DNA from: Flavobacteriaceae bacterium
GTDB lineage: Bacteria; Bacteroidota; Bacteroidia; Flavobacteriales; Flavobacteriaceae
DNA length: 64,000 bases
Direction: 5' to 3'
NCBI GenBank assembly: GCA_029934835.1
Contig: JAOZLL010000001.1
Span: forward strand, 1-64,000
A program made the translations under genes and the position numbers. The notes beneath the pieces were generated by a model, which was given only the letters and a program-made list of their open reading frames with translations, did not search any database and was not told where the DNA came from. Positions 9,225-17,316 of the stretch are shown piece by piece. How positions within the stretch are numbered: the stretch's first letter is position 1; the number at the start of each line of letters is the position of its first letter.

Positions 9225-9682
9225 TCAGCTCCATAAATAGCTTTCATCGTAATCAATATTGTATTCTTTAAAAAATTGTAAAACCTCTTCTTTATAAGTT
9301 TGTGTTTTATGATGTTCTTTTTGATTGGCAATATATATTGTAACAACTTTTTTCTTAGAATTACTAACAAAGAAACCAGCATATCTATCCATTTTGCCAT
9401 GCAAAGTTTTTATAGTGTAATCCTTTGCTTTTAATCCATTTGCTACTGGTTCGTTTTATGTTTTCAACATATTTTGATAAGGCAATTGTTCTAGGTAAAC
9501 TTGCAAGAATGTGAACGTGGTCAGAAACATCATTGATCATAAAAGGAATTCCTCCATTATTTTTTATTACACTTCCCATGTAAGCAAATAATTACTTTTC
9601 CACTTCTTGTTTTATAAAAGGAAATCGTTTTTTTTGTACTAAAAACTATATGTACATATAGTTGAGATAATGATTGCGCTAT
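9225..9682 (-). pseudogene. Broken REP-associated tyrosine transposase (IS200/IS605 TnpA family)
   Basis: By joining frames I can reconstruct a protein of about 150 residues. It begins AQSLSQLYVHIVFSTKK, continues RFPFIKQEVEK and NGGIPFMINDVSDHVHILAS, and ends GYAGFFVSNSKKK...YDESYLWS. DHVHIL is the HUH metal-binding motif of Y1 transposases. Four lesions are visible: the expected start codon is ATA (9680-9682); a run of eight A shifts the frame where seven would keep it (about 9628-9635); an in-frame TAA precedes LFAYMGSV; and a tandem duplication of GATA near 9387 shifts the frame after WQNG. The gene is therefore dead. It sits exactly between mirrored REP-like palindromes. Confidence 0.88.
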
Positions 9683-9695
9683 TTGATAGTATATT

Positions 9696-9777
9696 GCCCT
9701 TTCAGGGCGTTTATTTATTTGCTTAATTTTAACTTATGGCGTTGCCATAAGCTACTTTAGTAATGCCTTTCAGGCAT
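9696..9777 (-). repeat. Three REP-like palindromes, right side
   Basis: GCCCTTTCAGGGC (9696-9708), TTATGGCGTTGCCATAA (9734-9750) and ATGCCTTTCAGGCAT (9763-9777) mirror the three palindromes on the left. The loops (GAAA/TTTC and AAC/GTT) are complementary, so orientation is preserved relative to the transposase ruin. Confidence 0.85.
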
Positions 9778-9855
9778 TTTAGCAAAATAAAAAAAACTTA
9801 ATTATTGAAAAAATCTATAGAAAAGAATAAAAGAATTTAAAACTAAAAAAACTAT

Positions 9856-9891
9856 CTAGCACCTCAAAATGAGATTTAGCCTTAGTATTAG
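9856..9891 (-). repeat. Outer right inverted repeat of the transposase-derived element
   Basis: This is the imperfect inverted partner of 9078-9112, with the core TCAAAATGAGATTTAGCC. It marks the right edge of the mirrored element. Confidence 0.75.
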
Positions 9892-9908
9892 AAAATATTA
9901 TTTCTAAC

Positions 9909-10211
9909 TCAGGTCAAAAGTATTTTTTCTATAACACCTAAAAACATTTTCTCAAATGCTTTTTGTGTATAGAGTTCTTCATAACGTTTTCGTCCTTTAA
10001 CACTTAATTCAGATGCTTTATTAGGATTATTTATAAGATATTCCATCTCAGTTGCTAAAACTATATGGTCTTGCTTTGGCACAATAATCCCTGAATTATT
10101 ATCTAAAATCTCTAAAATTGCACCTTCATCTGTGGAAATAACAGGTAGTGAATATGACATTGCTTTCAATATTATTATATTATGACTTAAACTCTTTAAA
10201 TATATACTCAA
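9909..10211 (-). pseudogene. C-terminal stump of a GT4 glycosyltransferase
   Basis: About 100 codons match only the end of a group 1 glycosyltransferase: ILKAMSYSLPVISTDEGAI, then ILDNNSGIIVPKQD, LINNPNKASELSVKGRKRY and EELYTQKAFEKM. The catalytic E-x7-E region has lost its first glutamate (the expected EAMS reads KAMS). The N-terminal acceptor domain and most of the nucleotide-sugar domain are missing, and no continuing frame is visible upstream of 10211. The only start would be TTG. It is best read as the remnant of a former locus gene cut by rearrangement. Confidence 0.8.
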
Positions 10212-10600
10212 ATATTCTATTGATTGTGGATAATAATTCTCGACCTTTCAATAATTTTTAATAAAAGTACATTTTTTGAAACTAATTCTAAGATAAGAGT
10301 TGATTATAATGTGTATACTTGTTGATATGTATTAACAATAAATTATGTAAGCTATTATTATCAAACTCAGTTAAATTTATTGTTTTTAACCGAAAATAAG
10401 ATAAAATTTATTCAGATAAGGTCCTTATAATAAGGCAAATAACATTGCTAACTACATACAAGAAAAGCAACAAAACATAAATGAATTTTAGCTATTTTGT
10501 AGGAAATGAAAAAGATATAAATGAGTTCATCAAATATTCTGCTCTAAAATTAAATAGTCTGAAAATATAAAAGACATACTGTTATAAATAAATTATAATC
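10212..10600. other. AT-rich spacer without a gene
   Basis: I see no coding frame that continues the glycosyltransferase stump, and no convincing promoter or terminator. The sequence is very AT-rich. It separates the stump from the first plus-strand gene of the inserted block. Confidence 0.5.
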
Positions 10601-11296
10601 ATGAAAACAAAACTAATTACATTTCTACTCCTATTTTTATCAATAACGATTTTATATCCTCAAAATCATATTACAAATATTGGAGACGTTGGAATAGGGA
10701 CAACAAACCCTCAAGCAACCCTAGATATAATAAAAAACAACTCTAGCACAAACCCTCTATTAAACTTAAGTTATCCTTGGGATAAATTTGATTTAATCCA
10801 AATAAATAGAGGTGTCATTAGCCCTGAAAAAATGATTACTTTAGGAAATGCTGGTGGAACATTTAAAAGTGGGATTATTCAAATATTTCAAAAGGATATT
10901 TTAAATCCAAATATAAGACTATCTGGTTCTCCACTAGTTTCGACTTACTTTAATGCTGGAAATGTTGGTATTGGGACAATCAATCCTGGCAACTATAAAC
11001 TTGCTGTAGAAGGAATTATTGGTGCTAGGTCTATAGAAGTACATATGAATAGTTGGAGTGATTTTGTATTTAACCCCACTTATAAGTTAAGATCATTAAA
11101 TGAGCTAAGAGAATTTATAGAAACAAATGGTCATTTGCCTGAAATTCCAACTGAGCAAGAAGTAGTCGAGAATGGTGTTGATTTAGGGATAATGAATAAA
11201 AAATTACTACAAAAAATTGAAGAGTTAACTTTATATATTATTGAACTTAATGAACGTATCATTAAATTAGAAATTGAAGCTATGGATATAAAATAA
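10601..11296 (+). CDS. Secreted fibre-like protein with GIGTTNP motifs
   Basis: This 231-residue protein starts with a signal peptide (about residues 1-21). Two GxVGIGTxNP motifs (GDVGIGTTNP, GNVGIGTINP) are typical of Bacteroidota surface and tail-fibre-like proteins. The C-terminal part resembles the tail seen in that group: FVFNPTYKLRSLNELREFIE, then NGHLPEIPTEQEV and a final leucine-rich coiled coil (about 195-228), suggesting an oligomeric fibre. There is no T9SS C-terminal domain and no obvious S74 self-cleaving peptidase. It is 4 bp upstream of the beta-helix gene and probably co-transcribed with it, against the direction of the surrounding locus. Confidence 0.75.
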   Translation: MKTKLITFLLLFLSITILYPQNHITNIGDVGIGTTNPQATLDIIKNNSSTNPLLNLSYPWDKFDLIQINRGVISPEKMITLGNAGGTFKSGIIQIFQKDILNPNIRLSGSPLVSTYFNAGNVGIGTINPGNYKLAVEGIIGARSIEVHMNSWSDFVFNPTYKLRSLNELREFIETNGHLPEIPTEQEVVENGVDLGIMNKKLLQKIEELTLYIIELNERIIKLEIEAMDIK

Positions 11297-11300
11297 AAAC

Positions 11301-13172
11301 ATGAAAAAGCTTAGATCAATAATTCTAAAACTATTTATCATTTCCCTTTTCATCCAACATAACTCTTATTCGCAAATTTATGTTCAAGATGGTGATGATA
11401 TAATATCTATAATAAATAATATTACTCCTAATACTACCATATATGTTAGTGATGGAAACTATAACGGTGGAGTAATTACAAATAGTGGTAATATAACACT
11501 AATTGGAAGTGAGCAGTCTTTTTTTAATTCTAAAATATATATTAATGCCGATAACTTTAGAATAAAAGATTTCAAATGGCTTAATGTTAATGGTTTTTTA
11601 ATTGAAATAAGAGGAAAGAATAATTTAATTAGTAAATGTGAATTTTCAGGCTTTGGTAATATTTCTACATCAAAAGCCATTTGGATTAGAAATGAGATTA
11701 GTGTTACTGATAATCATTCAAATAATGTTATTGATAACTGTATTTTTAAAAATTGGGGGAAAACTTCTCAAACTGGATCTAATAGCTGTGTTAAGGTTGG
11801 TCAAACTAACCCATCACAAATTTTTCAAGGTACTATTATCAGGAATAATAAATTTATTGATGGACCACTACCAAATAATACTGAAAATCAAACTGCAATT
11901 CAGTTATTCTGTCCAACTTTAGTCGAGAATAATATAATAAAAAACTCTTATGATGCTATTGAAGTGAAAGGAAGTAATAATATCATTAGAAAAAATATAA
12001 TCTCTGAATGTCATGGAGCAGAAATATTAAGTAATCGATCTGGATCTAACAATATATTTGAAGGTAATATCATTCATGATAATGAAAATGAGGGTATTCA
12101 TATTTGGTCAGGAGAAAATAATATTTTCAGAAACAATATTGTATATAACTGTAAAATTATTGCTCGAATAAAAGGAGCAAAATATAATCTGGATGGCACC
12201 ATATCTGATACTGAAGCAAATAATGTATCTATTTATAATAATACCTTTTATAACAATGAGAGAGGTATTATCTGGGATCCAGGAAATGGTAACCCTTTGA
12301 ATCCTCCTCAAAATATTAAAATAGTTAATAATATCTTTTTTGGAATGGGTATCAACTCAGCAATAGAAAACACATATTTTAATCCTTCCGTTACAAAATG
12401 TTCAAACAACCTTTTTTATAATTTCTCCTCCAATTATATTCCTCAGGGGAATAGTATAATTACACAAAATCCTATGTTTAATACCAGTACAAATGATTTT
12501 CAAATTCAATCTATATCACCTTGTATTGATGCAGGACAATCTGTTCAACCTTTTGTAGAAAACGATATTAATGGAAATCATAGACCTTTAAATGGAGTAA
12601 GTAGTACTGGAATTAGAATCTTTGATATAGGTGCTCATGAATATTTTACAAATCCAAATGAATGTGAATTAATAAATTTGATTATTGAAAATCAAATAAT
12701 ATTTTCAGATAAAGAAGAATATAAGGACATATATATAAGAAATAGTTCTAATAATACTGATATTAGTTTAATTGCTTCAAACAAAATTATTATTAATCCT
12801 AATACAAATATTAATTTTAGATTAAAAGCTGAAATTGATGTACAATGTACATCTTATTTTATAAATTTAAGTTCAAATATGATTAAACCAAATCATAACA
12901 CGCTTGAAATTAATAATACAGTAAATAAAGGAAATAGAATAATAATTTCTCCAAATCCTAGTAACGGTTATTTTTCTATTACATATAGTGTTAAAAATCA
13001 GAATGGTAGAGTTCTAATATATGATAAAGAAAAGAAATTAATTTTTGAAACTGAAAATGTTTTGCTAAATACTATGAAAGTTAATATTAATGAACATCCA
13101 TCTGACATATATTATGTTAAAGTTATCACTAATAATGAAACCTTGGTTCAAAAAGTTTTAGTAAGAAATTAA
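11301..13172 (+). CDS. Secreted parallel beta-helix protein with T9SS sorting domain
   Basis: This 623-residue protein has a signal peptide (about 1-25). A long right-handed beta-helix (about 30-400) is rich in Asn ladders such as NNVIDNCIFKNWG, NTIIRKN-type turns and NNIFEGNIIHDNENEGIHIW. The region around ENDINGNHRPLNG and IGAHEYF is typical of secreted pectate-lyase-like or chondroitinase-B-like proteins. The last 75 residues form a type A T9SS sorting domain, beginning IIISPNPSNGYFSI and ending KVLVRN. It should be exported and anchored or released by the type IX system. Enzymatic activity is not assured, because I do not see the Lys/Arg pair of PL6 lyases in canonical context. Action on the locus's own polysaccharide is speculative. 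Confidence 0.85.
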   Translation: MKKLRSIILKLFIISLFIQHNSYSQIYVQDGDDIISIINNITPNTTIYVSDGNYNGGVITNSGNITLIGSEQSFFNSKIYINADNFRIKDFKWLNVNGFLIEIRGKNNLISKCEFSGFGNISTSKAIWIRNEISVTDNHSNNVIDNCIFKNWGKTSQTGSNSCVKVGQTNPSQIFQGTIIRNNKFIDGPLPNNTENQTAIQLFCPTLVENNIIKNSYDAIEVKGSNNIIRKNIISECHGAEILSNRSGSNNIFEGNIIHDNENEGIHIWSGENNIFRNNIVYNCKIIARIKGAKYNLDGTISDTEANNVSIYNNTFYNNERGIIWDPGNGNPLNPPQNIKIVNNIFFGMGINSAIENTYFNPSVTKCSNNLFYNFSSNYIPQGNSIITQNPMFNTSTNDFQIQSISPCIDAGQSVQPFVENDINGNHRPLNGVSSTGIRIFDIGAHEYFTNPNECELINLIIENQIIFSDKEEYKDIYIRNSSNNTDISLIASNKIIINPNTNINFRLKAEIDVQCTSYFINLSSNMIKPNHNTLEINNTVNKGNRIIISPNPSNGYFSITYSVKNQNGRVLIYDKEKKLIFETENVLLNTMKVNINEHPSDIYYVKVITNNETLVQKVLVRN

Positions 13173-13217
13173 GCTTATTAATCAATACTTTCAAGCTTCT
13201 TTCAAAACCTAAAGTTA

Positions 13218-13245
13218 TTTTGAAATTTTGGATTACTTGTTTCAT
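13218..13245 (-). pseudogene. 5' stump of a second two-domain oxidoreductase gene (28-bp direct repeat copy)
   Basis: An ATG (13243-13245) followed by eight more codons is identical to the start of the gene at 8877, then identity stops abruptly at 13217. The leader to the right keeps a TTAAATTTTA stretch, and a -7-like box lies at 13280-13287. This looks like a rearrangement scar in which arm B once ran directly into an oxidoreductase gene. Confidence 0.75.
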
Positions 13246-13279
13246 TATTAAATTTTATTTTTTAAACTATAATAGCATA

Positions 13280-13287
13280 CAAAGGTA
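13280..13287 (-). promoter_or_regulatory. Orphan -7 box TACCTTTG
   Basis: On the minus strand TACCTTTG matches the -7 box of the active-looking promoter at 9018-9025, and the flanking TACAAAGGTAT is shared. No -33 TTG sits at the right distance. It would read into the nine-codon stump, so it appears to be a leftover promoter. Confidence 0.45.
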
Positions 13288-13380
13288 TGTTTAATACTTG
13301 TATTTAATAAATGATTGTAGTGAAATTAGGGCAAAAATTGATAAAACTATATCTGTTACTGTTTTGTAACATCAAAGAAT

Positions 13381-14814
13381 TTATAGTTCTGAAAAATACT
13401 CCTTTACTATTTCTTCTATTCGTAAAGTGCGTATATTTTCTTTAAACATTTTTGAAATATAAAAAGTAAGTAAAGAGGTGTAAATAAGATCTTTTGTACT
13501 ATAAAATGATGACTCTTTTTCTTCATACCAATTCATGACATGCTTATACATTTTTTCATGTCCTTTTATACGTTTAAGAAAAGTTCTTGTATGTGTGTAC
13601 CCATTTTTTTTTGTAGATGAAAACTTTAAATAATCATCAATAAATAGGGTTTTATCCTTAGTCCTTATTTCTATTTTTTCTTGGACTCCACGAATTACAT
13701 TTCCTTTATCTGAAACAGAAATATTTACCAACGAGCCTTTACTATATAAAATAGCAACAGAAATTGTTTCGTCTATAGAATCTGAACTAATTACATTTAA
13801 TTCTATTGGCATTTCATCAATCCAAAAAGTTGCTAAATCTATCCAATGTGTCAGATTTCCTGTTATTCTTGTACCTTGATTATCCCAAAAATACCAATGA
13901 TTATCATTTATAAGAATTTCTTTAACTGAAATATTTATTATTACCTGCTGTCCTTTTATCTTATCTTTTATCTCTTGGTTTACAGGAATATACCTTCGGT
14001 TATAGCCAATATCTATTTTTGCATTTTTTTTGTATAGTGCTATTAAATTTTTTAAATCTAATAAAGTAACTGTTGGTGGTTTTTCAATAAATATTTTTGT
14101 ATTTGGGTTAACTTCAAAAATCTCTTTAGCTATTCTAGTATGATCTGAATGATAGGTCGCTATTATTGCTAATGGATTTTCAACTCTTTTTAAGATAGAA
14201 TATGTTTCTTGTGGTACTAGAGCAAATTTATCGTAGGAATACCTGTTTTTATAATACTCCGCTAGTTGATAGTTATAATCTGTACAACATATTTTATGCT
14301 GTTTTTTAAGAAATGCTGCTATAAAAACACGAGAGTAATCTCCTAGACCATAGATAAACACCCCTTTTTTACTTGAATGATTTTCAGGTTGTTGTGGTAT
14401 TTCATCAAGATGAATATAATTCTTATAAATACGATTATTCGTATTGCTAAATTGATTGAAAATCTCTCTTTTAGATGTGAAAATATCTATTTTATTATCA
14501 AAAGAGTTTGATTCAAAAAATATATTCTCTATCACAAAACAATCTTGCTTTTGAGAGGTTTGGATACTAAAATTTAAAAAGGTTTTTTTATTATATTTTA
14601 CAGTTAGAACTGTTAAATAGTAAGATAACTTTAGTGCCTTATTTTTCTTTGATTTAATTTTACGAAATGTTTTAACAAAACCCTCGTATCGTATAAAAAA
14701 CCATAATTTTTTTATTTTATGTGATACTTCAGGTCTATCAGAAAATTTAAACTCTTTTTGTTTTACAACAAGGCTTTCAAATTTTAAATCTTTAAGACGG
14801 TGAATTCTATACAT
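13381..14814 (-). CDS. Gfo/Idh/MocA-type oxidoreductase with an unrecognised N-terminal domain
   Basis: This protein has 477 residues. The C-terminal two thirds are a sugar dehydrogenase module: the nucleotide fold VFIYGLGDYSRV (about 150), IFIEKPPTVTLLDLKNLI (about 240), GYNRRYIPVNQEI (about 272) and GNLTHWIDLATFW. The first 145 residues, beginning MYRIHRLKDLKF, match no family I know and are not the zinc-ADH module seen in the related protein at 6733-8877. It ends arm B, 2 bp after the glycosyltransferase gene. It probably acts on the same type of nucleotide-sugar or lipid-linked intermediate as the two-domain enzyme. Confidence 0.85.
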   Translation of the reverse strand: MYRIHRLKDLKFESLVVKQKEFKFSDRPEVSHKIKKLWFFIRYEGFVKTFRKIKSKKNKALKLSYYLTVLTVKYNKKTFLNFSIQTSQKQDCFVIENIFFESNSFDNKIDIFTSKREIFNQFSNTNNRIYKNYIHLDEIPQQPENHSSKKGVFIYGLGDYSRVFIAAFLKKQHKICCTDYNYQLAEYYKNRYSYDKFALVPQETYSILKRVENPLAIIATYHSDHTRIAKEIFEVNPNTKIFIEKPPTVTLLDLKNLIALYKKNAKIDIGYNRRYIPVNQEIKDKIKGQQVIINISVKEILINDNHWYFWDNQGTRITGNLTHWIDLATFWIDEMPIELNVISSDSIDETISVAILYSKGSLVNISVSDKGNVIRGVQEKIEIRTKDKTLFIDDYLKFSSTKKNGYTHTRTFLKRIKGHEKMYKHVMNWYEEKESSFYSTKDLIYTSLLTFYISKMFKENIRTLRIEEIVKEYFSEL

Positions 14815-14816
14815 AA

Positions 14817-15917
14817 CTATGATTTTAAAATAGCATTTATTTCAGTCATAAAATTAGAAATAAATATTTCTTCTGTGTATTTGTCAACATATTCATTATG
14901 GTTATTAAGAGACATTGCTCTTACTTTATCAAAGTTTTCTACACAATACTGCATTTTAGAAGCTAAATCGTTTGGATCTTTACTCTTAACAAGAAAACCA
15001 TTCACACCATCTTTTATGATATCTGAAATAGCACCATTATCTGTAGAAATTACCGTTAAGCCTGATTGGTACGCCTCTAAAATAGTTAAAGGAAAACACT
15101 CATTTTTATAGAATGTTGGTAATACAAAAATATCTGATTCAGCTAGTTTTTGATATTTTTCTTCGCCATAAGCAGGTCCATTTATAGTAACAAATTCTTC
15201 TAGATTATACTTTTTTACTAATTTTTTCAAGTACTCTACACTAATATCAGCAGAATTTCCAACAATTATTGCTTTAAAATCAGCTGTCTTTTCTTTTAGT
15301 AATTTTAATGCTTCGACAAAAATTAGAATACCTTTACTTTCTACCAGATTAGAAAGATAAATAAATTTTGTATTAGTACCTTTATCCTTACTTTTCTGCT
15401 TCTCTATCTTAGGAATTCCATTAGGAATTATCCTAGGTTTAGTAGGACTTACATTTTCAATATCTTTATATAAAACTTTTGCGAGCATGATAACCTCTGT
15501 GTTTTTAAAGACATAACTATATAATTTCTTTTGAAAACGGCTATTAGTTGTTTTTTCTAGAATCCCTTTTCCGTGTAAATGATAAAGAATTTTCTTATTA
15601 AATAATTTGAGAACAAAAACTAACACCAAGTCTTTATAAAAAGCAAAACCTAATGGTGATAGTGTAAAATATACTAAATCATAATTGTTATTAATTAGTT
15701 TTATTACAAGTTTGGTATAACTTTTTAATGCATTGAGGATTTTCCTAAAAGAAAAACCACCCATATCTTTCATTGAATTAGCTAATTGAATTTCGATAAT
15801 ATCAACATCTAATTCTGACTGAACAATCGGGTTATCAATGATTGTTTTGTTCATCAAAGAAGCACCATGAACTGGCGGAGGAAGTTGAACTAAAAATAAC
15901 ACTTTTTGCTTTTTCAT
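14817..15917 (-). CDS. GT4-family glycosyltransferase
   Basis: This 366-residue GT-B fold enzyme probably adds one sugar of the repeat unit at the cytoplasmic membrane face. The N-terminal PPPVHGASLMNKTIIDN is typical of the family. The donor domain has FIYLSNLVESKGI, FKAIIVGNSAD and the E-x7-E type region ECFPLTILEAYQSGLTVIST. It is closely packed: 2 bp before the oxidoreductase gene and 3 bp after the polymerase gene. The donor sugar is unknown. The stump at 9909-10211 belongs to the same broad family but is not a copy of this gene. Confidence 0.92.
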   Translation of the reverse strand: MKKQKVLFLVQLPPPVHGASLMNKTIIDNPIVQSELDVDIIEIQLANSMKDMGGFSFRKILNALKSYTKLVIKLINNNYDLVYFTLSPLGFAFYKDLVLVFVLKLFNKKILYHLHGKGILEKTTNSRFQKKLYSYVFKNTEVIMLAKVLYKDIENVSPTKPRIIPNGIPKIEKQKSKDKGTNTKFIYLSNLVESKGILIFVEALKLLKEKTADFKAIIVGNSADISVEYLKKLVKKYNLEEFVTINGPAYGEEKYQKLAESDIFVLPTFYKNECFPLTILEAYQSGLTVISTDNGAISDIIKDGVNGFLVKSKDPNDLASKMQYCVENFDKVRAMSLNNHNEYVDKYTEEIFISNFMTEINAILKS

Positions 15918-15920
15918 TTA

Positions 15921-17093
15921 TTAACTTTCACTTTTTTTGTAAGAATTATTTGTCATAAATGAATGATAGGTAGTAAAATAAATCACCCAAAATAACACAC
16001 TAGAATGTGGTAATTCTAAAATAACATTTAGCGCACTCCATACACTTACCCCAAAAAGGCTTAATATCATAAATAATTGGTCAGGTGTTAGACCTTTCTC
16101 AAATATTCCTTTTGCTGCTTTGTAATAAACAGGTAGTAATAATAGTGTAATAAATCCCATATAAGAGAAAAAGGTAACAAAAGAGTTATGGAATGCCTTG
16201 ACATAGCGTTCTCCTTTTCTATCAAAATGTGCTGAATCACCAAATTTTGTAGTCATCATTGACGCTTCTTCTAAGGTCAAATAAGCTTTGCCAAAACCAT
16301 TTCCCAATCCGAAATTATGAGTCCCATTATTCATACCTATTTTCCAATAATCTATTCTCCAATTGGCATTATTGTCGTTGTATTCTTTTGAAAGCTGTGA
16401 CACTATTAATAATCCAACAATGAATATGGACAAATAGAGTAGAGTTTGCCGTAAACCAATAATATATATGATATAAATTGCACCTACAAATAGTATACTT
16501 AATACTATTGAAGAATGCCCTAAAGCGGCAGAAACACCTAGAATAAATGCATAAATAACAAACTTTTCGAATATCGATTTTTTCCCTGATAGTATATAAG
16601 CTGCTAATACGGGAAAGAGCATTATTACAACAGGAGAATAATACTCATATAAAACACTTTTATCTGGTACGACAATATGAAATCTTATCAATAGTAAAAA
16701 AACTACTTGAACTGCAACACCAACTAGGGCTAATCTCTTTAGTAACCGAATAATCGTGGTAAAGCTGCCTTTTACATTTTCAGTTATAAAATATACCAAA
16801 GCTAAATATACCACTAGCATGTAATGACGTAATATAAATATTGGTTGCCTTCCTATCAAAAATGCAATCAATAAATAACCGACTGAAATTAGTATTAGAA
16901 GTAAAACATTCGGTTGACTTAGTTTTCTATTTAGCGTAGATAATGAAAACAAAAAGACTAGTAATAGTATAAAGTCATGCAAAAAAACAGGTCCTATAAG
17001 AACTGCTTTACTAAAATGTCTACCCAAAAACAACAAAAGATACAATAGCGTAAAAAGGCTATAGATTGTAATATTTTTTTTATTTAAAATCAT
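15921..17093 (-). CDS. Wzy-like exopolysaccharide polymerase (copy 2)
   Basis: This 390-residue polytopic membrane protein is related to the polymerase at 4282-5535. Shared landmarks are an LGRHFSK N-terminus followed by FLHD, an NWRIDYWKIGMNN loop with NFGLGNGFGKAY, AFHNSFVTFFSYMG, and the C-terminal SALNVILELPHSSVLFWVIYF. It probably polymerises lipid-linked repeats in the periplasm. A gap of 223 bp separates it from the flippase gene, the largest break inside arm B, so it may have an additional promoter. Two paralogous polymerases in one locus are unusual. Confidence 0.87.
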   Translation of the reverse strand: MILNKKNITIYSLFTLLYLLLFLGRHFSKAVLIGPVFLHDFILLLVFLFSLSTLNRKLSQPNVLLLILISVGYLLIAFLIGRQPIFILRHYMLVVYLALVYFITENVKGSFTTIIRLLKRLALVGVAVQVVFLLLIRFHIVVPDKSVLYEYYSPVVIMLFPVLAAYILSGKKSIFEKFVIYAFILGVSAALGHSSIVLSILFVGAIYIIYIIGLRQTLLYLSIFIVGLLIVSQLSKEYNDNNANWRIDYWKIGMNNGTHNFGLGNGFGKAYLTLEEASMMTTKFGDSAHFDRKGERYVKAFHNSFVTFFSYMGFITLLLLPVYYKAAKGIFEKGLTPDQLFMILSLFGVSVWSALNVILELPHSSVLFWVIYFTTYHSFMTNNSYKKSES

Positions 17094-17316
17094 TTATTGC
17101 TGTCTAGATTTTCTTTATGTTTTATTTAGAAATCTATATCGTTTTTAGTATTAAAATGTCTTCTAACCTATTTTTAATGTAAGCTTTAAACTTAAAAAAA
17201 ATTTACATAAAAAACTCCCATTTTACAAAAGAACAAAAATATTCAATAATAAAACGTTTCCCTATAAAAAGTATTCCCAATACTGATATATTATTTCTCG
17301 TGTCATTTGAAATATA
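17094..17316. other. Intergenic gap within arm B
   Basis: This 223-bp AT-rich stretch contains a minus-strand TATTTTTG (17234-17241) that fits the -7 box of Bacteroidota promoters. No -33 element is visible at the expected distance. It could give polymerase copy 2 and the following genes separate expression. Confidence 0.35.

Noticed and set aside
11301-13172. Firm assignment of the beta-helix protein as a PL6 lyase
   Set aside because: The general fold fits, but the catalytic Lys/Arg context of PL6 enzymes is not recognisable, so only the fold and sorting signal are claimed.
13173-13217. Possible terminator between the beta-helix gene and arm B
   Set aside because: AAGCTT sequences occur twice but do not form a stem with a U-run, so I do not call a terminator.
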